Below are positions 36,421-46,230 of a stretch of 64,000 nt of DNA, in pieces. The DNA comes from Sandaracinus amylolyticus (lineage in GTDB: Bacteria > Myxococcota_A > Polyangia > Polyangiales > Sandaracinaceae), in contig NZ_CP070225.1 in the NCBI RefSeq assembly GCF_021631985.1, forward strand, positions 3,658,001-3,722,000. The letters are read 5' to 3'. Under the pieces are notes generated by a model. The model was not told where the DNA came from. It searched no databases and saw nothing but the letters and a program-made list of their open reading frames with translations. Position 1 is the stretch's first letter. Each line of letters opens with the position of its first letter. The position numbers and the translations under genes are program-made.

Positions 36421-37119
36421 TCAGCTCTCGTCCGTGCCCGCGGTCGCGGTCTCGCCCTCGCCCGGAGGCGGCGCGTACTCGTGATCGCGATCCCATCGAT
36501 CGACGCGCCCGTCACCGTCGACGTCGGTGCCCATGCGCACCATGCGGCCGTTCTCGAAGTACTCCCACCGATCGGGGCGCCACGTGTCCCCGGTGCTGCG
36601 ACCCGCGAGGTCGCGCTCGGTGCGGATCGCCGCGCCTTCGTCGTCGTAGAAGATTTTCGTGTCGACGCGACCGTCGCCGCTCTGATCGATCTCGGTGCGC
36701 ACGACGCGACCGTCCTGGTAGACGGTGATCGTGTCCATCTGACCGTCGAAGTTGCGGTCCGCCTCTTCGCGCAGCGGGCGGCCTTCGTCGTTGTAGTAGC
36801 GGACGACGTCCTTCGTCCCGTCGCCGTTCAGGTCGCTCTCGCGGCACGAGAGCACGAGGCGCGTGATCGGCGGATCGCCGACGCGCCGGAACACACGACG
36901 CACGTCGGGGCGCGAGTCGCCGGAGGTGTCGTACTCCGAGACCTCGCGATCGGTGCCGCTCACGTCGCAGCGCCCGCCGTCCTCGGCGGTCGCGCTGCCC
37001 GAGGCCGACGAGGCGCGCGCGCGGCGCGTCCGCTGCGTGCTCTCGTTGCCGCCGCCGCACCCCGCGACGACGATCCCCGCGATCGCCGCGGCGATCACCA
37101 CGAAGCGCGCCATCGTCAC
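36421..37119 (-). CDS. Lipoprotein with Asp-rich D-x-D-G-x-x-D repeats
   Basis: A 232-residue lipoprotein: signal ARFVVIAAAIAGIVVAGC with the lipidated Cys at about residue 21. The body has repeated Asp-rich turns of the form DLNGDGTKDVVRYY, DRNFDGQMDTITVY, DQSGDGRVDTKIFY and DVDGDGRVDRW, spaced about 25-35 residues. These resemble EF-hand/dockerin-like calcium loops embedded in a YD-type beta repeat. GTG 37119 overlaps the upstream stop (GTGA) and has GGAGGA before it. It is a paralogue of the upstream gene. Confidence 0.8.
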   Translation of the reverse strand: MTMARFVVIAAAIAGIVVAGCGGGNESTQRTRRARASSASGSATAEDGGRCDVSGTDREVSEYDTSGDSRPDVRRVFRRVGDPPITRLVLSCRESDLNGDGTKDVVRYYNDEGRPLREEADRNFDGQMDTITVYQDGRVVRTEIDQSGDGRVDTKIFYDDEGAAIRTERDLAGRSTGDTWRPDRWEYFENGRMVRMGTDVDGDGRVDRWDRDHEYAPPPGEGETATAGTDES

Positions 37120-37979
37120 TGCGTTCCTCCGAAGGGCTGCGCGCCCGCATCACCCGGCTGCGTGGTCCCCTCGGCCGGCGGCGCTTCGCCACCGCTCGTC
37201 GCGGTGTCGGTGGTCGTGGCGGGGGCCGCGGGCGGCGGGGCCGGCGGCTCCTCGACCGCCGCGACCTCCGAGCCGTCGCAGGTCATCGGCGTCTCGGCCT
37301 GGCCCGCGGAGTCGGCCGGGATGTCCTCGGTCTGATCGGGCTGACCGTCGACGTCGGTGTCGCGACGGATCTGCGTCAGGCGCCCGCGCTCGAACACTTC
37401 CCAGCGATCGGGCTGGCCGTCGTTGTTCTCGTCGTAGCGCGCCTCGTGCAGCACGCCGCTCTCGAACTCCTCCCACGTGTCCGGCCGCCCGCCGTGGCGC
37501 CGATCGCGCTCGCTGCGCGAGAGCAGGTTGCCCTCGCACCAGAGCCACGTGTCGATCACGTTGTCGAAGTTCGTGTCGAGCTCGCTGCGCACGACCACGC
37601 CGTTCTCGAGGTACGAGATCTGGTCGAGGCGCCCGTCGAAGTCGAAGTCGTGCTCCTCGCGGATCGGCGTGCTGCCGTCCTCCGCGAAGAAGCGCGTCAC
37701 GTCGATCATCCCGTCGAAGTTCATGTCGTACTGGGCGCAGCGCTCCACGCCGCCCTCGTACACGTGACGGATGTCCGGGTTCGCGTCGTTGTTCACGTCG
37801 ACCGCACGAACCTCGCGGCCCTGGGGATTGCACTGCTCGCGCACCGCTTGGTCACCGCGGCTGCCGCGGGGCGTGTCCCCCACCGCCGAGTTTCCACCAC
37901 AACCAGGGCCCGTCAGGGCGAGCACGAGCGAGACCGCCGCGCCCACTGCCGCGCGGCGCCCAAAGCGAGTCGGTCGCAT
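37116..37979 (-). CDS. Lipoprotein with Asp-rich repeats, paralogue of the next gene
   Basis: A 287-residue lipoprotein with signal RRAAVGAAVSLVLALTGPGC (lipid Cys at about residue 27). Five or so repeats follow: VDVNNDANPDIRHVY, YDMNFDGMIDVTRFF, HDFDFDGRLDQISYL, LDTNFDNVIDTWLW, YDENNDGQPDRWEVF and DTDVDGQPDQTED. A Pro/Ala/Thr-rich tail follows from residue 230. The stop overlaps the GTG start of the paralogue, so the pair arose by duplication and is translationally coupled. It is probably a calcium-binding, surface-facing protein. Confidence 0.82.
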   Translation of the reverse strand: MRPTRFGRRAAVGAAVSLVLALTGPGCGGNSAVGDTPRGSRGDQAVREQCNPQGREVRAVDVNNDANPDIRHVYEGGVERCAQYDMNFDGMIDVTRFFAEDGSTPIREEHDFDFDGRLDQISYLENGVVVRSELDTNFDNVIDTWLWCEGNLLSRSERDRRHGGRPDTWEEFESGVLHEARYDENNDGQPDRWEVFERGRLTQIRRDTDVDGQPDQTEDIPADSAGQAETPMTCDGSEVAAVEEPPAPPPAAPATTTDTATSGGEAPPAEGTTQPGDAGAQPFGGTQ

Positions 37980-38085
37980 TCGGCGCGGAGCATACGCGTG
38001 CGGCCCCTACCCCCGCAACCGAGCCCGCCCCCGGCCGTTGACCGTACGTGGCGTGCCATGTAGCTTCATGACAACGGACGGGCGA

Positions 38086-38277
38086 ATGGCGCGCAAGAAA
38101 GTCAGCACCACGATCTACATCACGCCCGACCAGAACGAGCGGCTCAAGCTGCTGCACGAGCGGACCAAGGTGCCCGTCGCGGTCTACATCCGCGAAGGCA
38201 TCGACATGGTCCTCGAGAAGCACTCGCACAATCTCCCGGGCCAGCTGACGCTCGACGCGCCGCCCAAGAAGCGCTGA
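38086..38277 (+). CDS. Ribbon-helix-helix regulator
   Basis: A 63-residue protein: a basic start, a strand KVSTTIYIT, then helices [13 protein letters not shown] and [16 protein letters not shown], the CopG/Arc ribbon-helix-helix layout of small dimeric DNA-binding proteins. ATG 38086 is chosen; ATG 38068 in frame would add six residues. No toxin gene follows: lepA is next, 79 bases on. It is therefore a solitary regulator rather than an antitoxin, and similar solitary proteins are known to me from myxobacteria. Confidence 0.8.
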   Translation: MARKKVSTTIYITPDQNERLKLLHERTKVPVAVYIREGIDMVLEKHSHNLPGQLTLDAPPKKR

Positions 38278-38316
38278 GCCGCACGCGATCGCTCATCCCG
38301 CAGTAGGCGCGGCACT

Positions 38317-38336
38317 TGCGAGTAGCGCCACTCGCA
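38317..38336 (+). other. Hairpin in the lepA leader
   Basis: TGCGAGT pairs with ACTCGCA across a 6-base loop, 20 bases before the lepA ATG. It could end the regulator transcript or fold in the lepA 5' leader. No T-run follows. Confidence 0.35.
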
Positions 38337-38356
38337 GCCACACCTTGCGGCCATCC

Positions 38357-40148
<1,792 letters not shown>

Positions 40149-40162
<14 letters not shown>

Positions 40163-40955
40163 TCGCCGCGAGCCCGTCGCGATCGTAGCGCAGCGGTCGG
40201 AGGTCCGGCCCGAGCGACGGCAGGCCGCACGCGTCGGTGCGTGGGCGCTCGAGCTCGATCGCGCGCGCGAGCGCGACGTGGTCGCGCGAGGCGGGAGCGG
40301 CTTCGAGCTCGGTCGCGGCGCGCTCGAACGATTGCGTCGCGCCGGTCGCGTCGCCGCGCATGCGCATCGCCCAGGCGGTTCGGTAGAGGACGTACGCGCG
40401 CAGGAGCGCGGGCGCGTTCTCGAGCGCGCGGGTGAAGTGCCCGATCGCCTCGACCGTGTGATGGCCCTCGAGCGCGTGGTCTCCGAGACGCGCCCACGCG
40501 TAGGGCGCGAACGGGCCGGCAGGGGCCACCGCGAGCAGGAGCTCGAGCGTGCGACGCGCGTGGTCGGGACGACCGTCGTCGCTCTGCACCGCGGCGAGCG
40601 TGAAGAGCGCGAGCTCGTGGGTGGGCTCGGCGCGGAGGATCTCGTCGAGATGCGACTCGGCACGCTGACGCAGCACCATCGCGCGCGCCGGTGAGCGCGT
40701 CGCGCGCGCCGCCTCGCGCCAGGCCTCGGCGGTGTACGCGCTTCGGGCCGTGAGAGGCTCGATCGCGCCGTTCGTCTCCACACCGCGCATCACGGTGCGC
40801 TCCATGCGCTCGGCCTCGCGCTCGGCGTGCTCCCGCATGCGCTCGCTCGGCGAGGCCCAGCGCAGGTCGTCGCTCGCCTCGTACGAGGGCACGCACTGCG
40901 CGCGTGCGAGGCACGGAGCCGCGATCAGCGCGACGACGAGGACGAGGCAGCGCAC
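40149..40955 (-). CDS. Exported TPR-like protein
   Basis: A 268-residue protein with a signal peptide ([18 protein letters not shown], cut before QC) and a helical repeat body, about residues 55-235 ([39 protein letters not shown]). This looks like tetratricopeptide repeats in the periplasm. The start is GTG 40955. Its stop codon lies inside lepA on the opposite strand (14-base overlap). Function unknown. Confidence 0.75.
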
Positions 40956-41016
40956 GGGACGAGTGTGCCCGAGCGCGACGTGTGACGCGCGCCGCGCGTG
41001 CTCATGATCCGTGGTC

Positions 41017-41754
41017 ATGGCGCGCGGACGACGACGGGTGCTCATCGCGGTCACGAGCCACCTCGGCCCCTTGGGACGACGTCCCACCGGCGCGTGGCTC
41101 GGCGAGATCAGCGGGTTCTGGCACGAGATGGTCGAGGCCGGGCTCGAGGTCGAGTACGCGAGCCCGCGCGGCGGCGATCCGCCGATCGATCCGGTGAGCG
41201 CGCTGCTCCCCGGCGAGAGCAAGGACGCGTTCGTGCGCTCGGGCGAGCGCGAGCGCCTGATGGACAGCATGCGCAGCGTCGACGTCGAGCCGGCGCGCTA
41301 CGACGCGATCTTCTTCGCGGGCGGGCACGGTGCGCTCTGGGATTTCCCGTCGGATCCCGGGCTCGTGCTCGCGACCGAAGCGATCTGGCGCGACGGTGGT
41401 GTCGTCGCGGCGGTGTGCCACGGGCCCGCTGCGCTGCTGGAGCCGAAGGACGCGCAGGGCCGCTCGCTGCTCGAGGGACGTCGCGCGACCTGTTACTCGA
41501 ACTTCGAGGAGACGCTGGGCGGCGTCGCGGGCAAGGTGCCGTTCCTGCTCGAGACGTCGATGAAGGAGCGCGGCGCGCGCTTCGAGAAGGCGATGCTGCC
41601 CTTCACGCAGCACGTGGTGATCGACGGGCGCCTCGTGACGGGACAGAACCCTGCGTCGGCGCGGGGCGTGGGTCGCGCGGTCGCGGAGCTGCTCGGTGCG
41701 ACGCCGCGCGTGAAGCGCGTCGAGCGTCAGCCTTCTTCGATCGAGCGGCGGTGA
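41017..41754 (+). CDS. DJ-1/PfpI-type glutamine amidotransferase-like protein
   Basis: A 245-residue protein of the class I amidotransferase-like superfamily. FFAGGHGALWDFP and the nucleophile elbow AVCHGPAALL (catalytic Cys near residue 136) are typical of the Hsp31/YajL group of glyoxalase III, chaperone or deglycase-type proteins. The ATG 41017 is preferred over GTG 41011. Its 3' end overlaps a convergent gene by 28 bases. The exact activity is not predictable. Confidence 0.87.
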   Translation: MARGRRRVLIAVTSHLGPLGRRPTGAWLGEISGFWHEMVEAGLEVEYASPRGGDPPIDPVSALLPGESKDAFVRSGERERLMDSMRSVDVEPARYDAIFFAGGHGALWDFPSDPGLVLATEAIWRDGGVVAAVCHGPAALLEPKDAQGRSLLEGRRATCYSNFEETLGGVAGKVPFLLETSMKERGARFEKAMLPFTQHVVIDGRLVTGQNPASARGVGRAVAELLGATPRVKRVERQPSSIERR

Positions 41755-42263
41755 TCGGCCGAGTACCCCGCGTAGAGCGCGGCGGACTCGGTGATTCGCG
41801 CGCGCTCTTCGTCGGTCAGATCGCGCACCGGCTTCGCAGGGCGGCCCATCGCGAGCACGCCGGGCGGGATCTTCGTGCGCGCCGTGACGAGCGAGCCCGC
41901 ACCGAGCACGACCCAGTCGCCGATCTCCGCGGTGTCGAGGACGATCGAGCCCATCCCCACGAGCACGTCGCTGCCGACGATGCAGCCGTGGAGGATCACC
42001 GAGTGACCGACGGTGCAGCGATCGCCGACGATGGTCTCGCTCCACCCGCCGGTCGCGTGCACGACCGAGTTGTCCTGGATCGACGTCTGCTCGCCGATGC
42101 GGATCGGCGCGACGTCGCCGCGCAGCACCGCGCCGTACCAGATCGACGAGCCCGCGCCGATCGTCACGTCGCCGATCAGGCTCGCGGTGGGCGCGACGAA
42201 CGAGGTCTCGTGCGCGCGCGGACGCACGCCTCGATACGGGAAGAGGGGCCCTCGGTCGCTCAT
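41727..42263 (-). CDS. Gamma-carbonic anhydrase-family protein (left-handed beta-helix)
   Basis: A 178-residue protein made of hexapeptide repeats: IGDVTIGAGSSIWYGAVLRGDVAPIRIGEQTSIQDNSVVH, with metal-binding His in SVVHATGG, TVGHSVILHG. This matches the YrdA/PaaY gamma-carbonic anhydrase group, which forms trimers with metal between subunits. The ATG 42263 overlaps the VanZ stop (ATGA). The catalytic activity of this branch is often unproven. Confidence 0.9.
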   Translation of the reverse strand: MSDRGPLFPYRGVRPRAHETSFVAPTASLIGDVTIGAGSSIWYGAVLRGDVAPIRIGEQTSIQDNSVVHATGGWSETIVGDRCTVGHSVILHGCIVGSDVLVGMGSIVLDTAEIGDWVVLGAGSLVTARTKIPPGVLAMGRPAKPVRDLTDEERARITESAALYAGYSADHRRSIEEG

Positions 42264-42667
42264 GCGCTCTCCTCGGCGGGCTGGGACGTGCGGAACGACG
42301 ACACCACGAGCCGCGCGGTCGAGCCGACGATCGCGCCCACGACGTCGGCGAGCAGATCGATCGCGTCGGTGGCGCGGCCCGGGACGAACGCTTGGTGGAT
42401 CTCGTCGAGCACGCCCCACCCGCACGTCACGAGCACCGCGACCGCGGCGACGCGCGCGCGGGTGCGATCGGGCCAGGTCCGCAGCGATGCGTGCGCGACG
42501 AGGAACGCGAGCACCGCGTACTCGATCATGTGCACGCCCTTGTCGCGCAGCGGGAGGTGGTCGATCGGGAGCTCGGGGAGCGCGATCGACGAGAGCGCCC
42601 AGATGAGCGCCATGTAGAGCACGGCGGGCAGCCACGCGAGCGCGATGCGCGTGGGCGTGACGCTCAT
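42260..42667 (-). CDS. VanZ-family membrane protein
   Basis: A 135-residue protein with four hydrophobic segments and the VanZ signature WGVLDEIHQAFVPGRATDAIDLLADVVGA. VanZ confers low teicoplanin resistance in enterococci, but relatives like this one are of unknown function. It overlaps miaB upstream and the carbonic-anhydrase gene downstream by four bases each, so the three genes form one coupled operon. Confidence 0.85.
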   Translation of the reverse strand: MSVTPTRIALAWLPAVLYMALIWALSSIALPELPIDHLPLRDKGVHMIEYAVLAFLVAHASLRTWPDRTRARVAAVAVLVTCGWGVLDEIHQAFVPGRATDAIDLLADVVGAIVGSTARLVVSSFRTSQPAEESA

Positions 42668-44145
42668 TCCGCGGGGTCCTGCGCGCGGCCGACGACCGGC
42701 AGTCGCGTGCGCGTCGGTGCCGCGGCGCTCTTGGTCGGCGCGGGCTTCGGCGCGATGCGCGGGAGCGACGCGACGTCGGCGTCGACGCGCGCGACGAGCG
42801 AGTGCGCGTTCGCGCGCTCGACGGTGACCGGCAGGATCGCGCCCGCGAGATCGATGCCCTCGGGCACGTCGGCGTGCACGATCTCGTGCCGGCTCGAGCG
42901 GCCCTTCCAGCGCGCCTCGCCCGCGCGCGGGCGATCGTTCTTGCTCTCCTGCGAGAGCGACTCGAAGAGCACCTCGGTACGCGTCCCGACGAGCGACGCG
43001 AGGTGCGCCCGCTGTTGCTCGGCGACGACCTCGAGCAGGCGCGCGAGGCGATCGTCCTTCTGCTCCTCGGTCACATCGTCGCCCAGCTTGAGCGCGGGCG
43101 TGTGCGGGCGCGGCGAGTACTTGAACGCGAACGCCGCGACGAAGCCGACCTCACGCACCAGCGAGAGCGTCTCGAGGAACTCGTCCTCGGTCTCGCCGGG
43201 GAAGCCGACGATCAGATCGGTCGAGAGGGTCAGGCCCGCGCGCGCGCCCTGCAGCGCACGGGCGCGCGCGACGTAGTGCTCGCGCGTGTAGCGACGCAGC
43301 ATGCGCTTGAGCACGCGGTTCGATCCCGACTGCACCGGCAGGTGCACGTGCGCGGGGAGCACGTCGAGCTCGGCGTGCGCGCGCACCAGCGCGTCGGTGA
43401 CGTGGCGGGGATGCGGCGACGTGTAGCGAAGGCGTCGCAGCGAGGGCACCTCGCGCGCGATGCGCGAGAGCAGCTCGGCGAACTGCGACTCGCGCGCGCT
43501 CTCTTCCGTGCCCGGCTCGAACCAGGAGTTCACGGTCTGACCGAGCAGCGTCACCTCGCGCACGCCGGCGTCGGCCATGCCGCGCACCTCGGCGACGATC
43601 GCGTCGGCGCTGCGATAGCGCTCGGGCCCGCGGGTGTACGGGACGATGCAGAACGTGCAGCGCTCGTCGCAGCCCTTCATCACGGTGACGAACGAGGTCA
43701 CCTCGCGCGGCGATTCCGCGCGGGTGGGGATCGCCTCGAGGAAGCGCGGATCGTCGAGGTCGAACACCGTGCGCGCGATCGGCGGCCCACCGTCGTGCGC
43801 GTGCGCGACCAGCCCGGGGAGCTCGGGGATGTTGTCGGGGCCGATCACCACGTCGATGATCGGTGCGCGCGTGAGGAGACGCTCGCCCTCCTGCTGCGCG
43901 ACGCACCCCGCGACCGCGATCACGAGATCGGGGTTCGCCTGCTTCAGCCCGCGCATCGTGCCGAGCACGCTGAGCAGCTTGTGCTCGGCCTTCTCGCGCA
44001 CGCTGCAGGTGTTGAACACGACCAGGCTCGCGAGCGCGGCCTCGTCCGTCGGCTCCCATCCAGCGCGCGCCAGGACCTCCTCGATCCTGCGCGAATCGTG
44101 GACGTTCATCTGGCAGCCGAAGGTCTGGACGAGGTACCGCTTCAT
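42664..44145 (-). CDS. miaB: tRNA-2-methylthio-N6-isopentenyladenosine synthase
   Basis: A 493-residue radical-SAM methylthiotransferase. The N-terminal cluster domain opens YLVQTFGCQMNVHDSRR. The radical-SAM cluster motif is CxxxCxxC with C159, C163 and C166. A TRAM RNA-binding region lies in the last 120 residues. It thiomethylates A37 of tRNAs that read UNN codons. The start ATG 44145 fits the family. It heads the miaB-vanZ-gamma-carbonic-anhydrase operon, with a 22-bp tandem repeat array just upstream. Confidence 0.96.
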   Translation of the reverse strand: MKRYLVQTFGCQMNVHDSRRIEEVLARAGWEPTDEAALASLVVFNTCSVREKAEHKLLSVLGTMRGLKQANPDLVIAVAGCVAQQEGERLLTRAPIIDVVIGPDNIPELPGLVAHAHDGGPPIARTVFDLDDPRFLEAIPTRAESPREVTSFVTVMKGCDERCTFCIVPYTRGPERYRSADAIVAEVRGMADAGVREVTLLGQTVNSWFEPGTEESARESQFAELLSRIAREVPSLRRLRYTSPHPRHVTDALVRAHAELDVLPAHVHLPVQSGSNRVLKRMLRRYTREHYVARARALQGARAGLTLSTDLIVGFPGETEDEFLETLSLVREVGFVAAFAFKYSPRPHTPALKLGDDVTEEQKDDRLARLLEVVAEQQRAHLASLVGTRTEVLFESLSQESKNDRPRAGEARWKGRSSRHEIVHADVPEGIDLAGAILPVTVERANAHSLVARVDADVASLPRIAPKPAPTKSAAAPTRTRLPVVGRAQDPAE

Positions 44146-44231
44146 CGTCGGAGGCCGGCAAGGTAGCAGCGCCCCTCGTGGAGACCACTCCGGGGCTCCA
44201 GGGGCGGGCGCCCACCCCCGGCGTCGATCCG

Positions 44232-44420
44232 GGTGACCCCCGATTGGTCGGCCGGTGACCCCCGACTTCGATCCCGGTGACCCCCGACTTCGATCCCGGT
44301 GACCCCCGACTTCGATCCGGGTCACCCCCGAATCGATCCCGGTGACCCCCGACTTCGATCCCGGTGACCCCCGAATCGATCGCGGTGTCCCCCATTTGCG
44401 ATCGCGGTGTCCCCCGTTTC
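44232..44420. repeat. Tandem repeat, nine copies of a 22-bp unit
   Basis: GGTGACCCCCG or a variant recurs at 44232, 44254, 44276, 44298, 44320, 44341, 44363, 44384 and 44406 (steps of 21 or 22). The unit is close to GGTGACCCCCGACTTCGATC. The last two copies read GGTGTCCCCC. It lies between the stop of the kinase gene (44503) and the miaB start (44145), both minus strand. The rest of 44146-44502 shows no gene. Confidence 0.93.
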
Positions 44421-44502
44421 GTTCCGCGTAGGGTCTCGAATCTACTCGGGATTTCGTCGCAGACCCAGAACGAGGACACGGCGGGAGCGGAACGACCGAG
44501 GT

Positions 44503-46230
44503 TCAGCGCGAGCGTACCTCGATCGGGATACGGAACGAGCGCGGCGACGACGTGGTGGGGAACCGGATCGCGCGGGCACGCTGGATCACGCACTGACCGG
44601 GCGCGGTGCTCGCGACCTCGGCGGGCGCGAGCTCGACGCGCTGCACGCTGCCCGAGGTATCGATCGAGAAGCGCAGCACGAGGTCGTGGGCCGCGTCCGG
44701 CGGCGCGCTCGCGAAGCAGCGGCGGATCTCCGCGGTGTGCGTCGCGAACGCGCGCTGGATCGCGGCGGCCTCGTCGGGCGGCTCGGCGCTACGCTGCACC
44801 GAGCGGCGGCGCTCGGTGGTGGGCGTCGCGGCCTCGCGCGGCGTCTCGGGCTCGGTCGGGGTCGTGGCCTCGGTCGGCGGCGGCGTCTCGAGCGGCGGCG
44901 CTTCGGTCGGTGGCGTCTCGGTCGGCGCGCCTTCGATGCCGGCGGGCGAGGCCTCGACGTACACCACGTCGGGCGCGGGCGGTGGCTGGCTCCACCACAC
45001 CGCCGCGCCGATGCCGAGCGCGATCGCACCGATGCTCGCAGCGATCCAGAGGCCGACGCGCGAAGACGGAGGCGCGGGCATCGCCGGCTGCTTGGGGCGC
45101 GTCTTCACGCCGCCCCGCGTCGGTCCGTCGGAGGGACGGCTCGGCTCGCTGGCCTCGCCCTCGACCCGCAGCGCCGCGGGCGGGCTCGAGCTCACCGTCG
45201 GGGTCGGAGCGCGCCACGCGCGCTCGAGATCGTCGAGCTCGGGGAGCTCGAACATCGAGGGCAGCGAGGGATCGCGGAAGTCGCGCGCGAACGTCTCGGT
45301 GAGGAGCGCGCTCGCGTCCTCGGCCGCCATGCCGCGCACGCCGCGCAGCGCCTTGAGCAGATCGCCGGCGCTCTCGTAGCGCTTCCGCGGATCCTTCAGC
45401 AGCGCGATCTCGACCACGTCGGCGAGCTCGGGCGAGCAGTCGGGGCGCACCTCGTCGAGGCGCGTCGGCGTGTGGGTGAGCACGCGTCCGACCGTCGACG
45501 TCGGCGACGACGTGCGGAACTCGTTGCGGCCCACGAGGATCTCGTGGAGCACCACCGCCGCCGCGTACGCGTCGCTGCTCGGCGAAGGATCGGCGCCCTC
45601 GAGGATCTCGGGCGCCATGTACGAGAACTTGCCCTTCACGGTGCGCGTCGCGGTCTTCACGTCGGGCGCGTCGACGCCGCTCTGCGCGATGCCGAAGTCC
45701 GCGAGCCGCACGTGGCCGTCGGTGTCGAGCAGCACGTTCGACGGGCTCACGTCGCGGTGCACGATGCGCAGCGGCTCGCCGCCCTCGCCCACCAGCGTGT
45801 GCGCGTACTGCAGCGCCTCCAGCACCTGCACGACGATCTGCACCGCGAGCACGACCGGCACGTCGCCGCGCTTCTGCAGCGTCCAGCTGGCCCAACGGCC
45901 GAGGTGGAAGCCGTGGACGTAGTCCATGACGAGCAGATAGCTCTGCTCCTCGCGACCGAAGTCGAACACCGAGACGATGCCCGGGTGGCGCAGCAGCGAC
46001 ATGATGCGCGCCTCGCGCTTGAACATGCGCGCCGCGGCCTCGTCGCCGACCAGCTCGGGCAGCATGCTCTTCACGACGACGGGCTTCACGAAGCTCGCCG
46101 CGCCCTCGCTGCGCGCGAGGTAGATCGCGCCCATCCCGCCGCGCGCGAGCTCGCGCATGATCCGGTAGCGGCCGAGCACCACGCGGCCGAGGAGCGGATC
46201 GGCCGCTTTCGGTTCGCCAGCGCTCGTCAT
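44503..46230 (-). CDS. Membrane Ser/Thr kinase with AgmX-type C-terminal domain
   Basis: A 575-residue protein. The kinase domain spans about residues 20-290: Gly-rich loop LARGGMGAIY, lysine in PVVVKSM, catalytic loop HRDVSPSN, ADFGIAQ and SYMAPEI. The usual catalytic-loop Lys (HRDxK) is Ser, a variant common in myxobacterial kinases. A membrane helix lies near 396-416. A Thr/Pro/Glu linker follows, then a C-terminal AgmX/TonB-like domain with paired Cys (RRCFASAP and GQCVIQRARA). ATG 46230 is coupled to the FecR-domain gene. Probably an envelope sensor kinase. Confidence 0.9.
   Translation of the reverse strand: MTSAGEPKAADPLLGRVVLGRYRIMRELARGGMGAIYLARSEGAASFVKPVVVKSMLPELVGDEAAARMFKREARIMSLLRHPGIVSVFDFGREEQSYLLVMDYVHGFHLGRWASWTLQKRGDVPVVLAVQIVVQVLEALQYAHTLVGEGGEPLRIVHRDVSPSNVLLDTDGHVRLADFGIAQSGVDAPDVKTATRTVKGKFSYMAPEILEGADPSPSSDAYAAAVVLHEILVGRNEFRTSSPTSTVGRVLTHTPTRLDEVRPDCSPELADVVEIALLKDPRKRYESAGDLLKALRGVRGMAAEDASALLTETFARDFRDPSLPSMFELPELDDLERAWRAPTPTVSSSPPAALRVEGEASEPSRPSDGPTRGGVKTRPKQPAMPAPPSSRVGLWIAASIGAIALGIGAAVWWSQPPPAPDVVYVEASPAGIEGAPTETPPTEAPPLETPPPTEATTPTEPETPREAATPTTERRRSVQRSAEPPDEAAAIQRAFATHTAEIRRCFASAPPDAAHDLVLRFSIDTSGSVQRVELAPAEVASTAPGQCVIQRARAIRFPTTSSPRSFRIPIEVRSR

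Noticed and set aside
38086-38277. Antitoxin of a toxin-antitoxin pair
   Set aside because: The next gene is lepA and the previous is a convergent lipoprotein, so no toxin partner exists.
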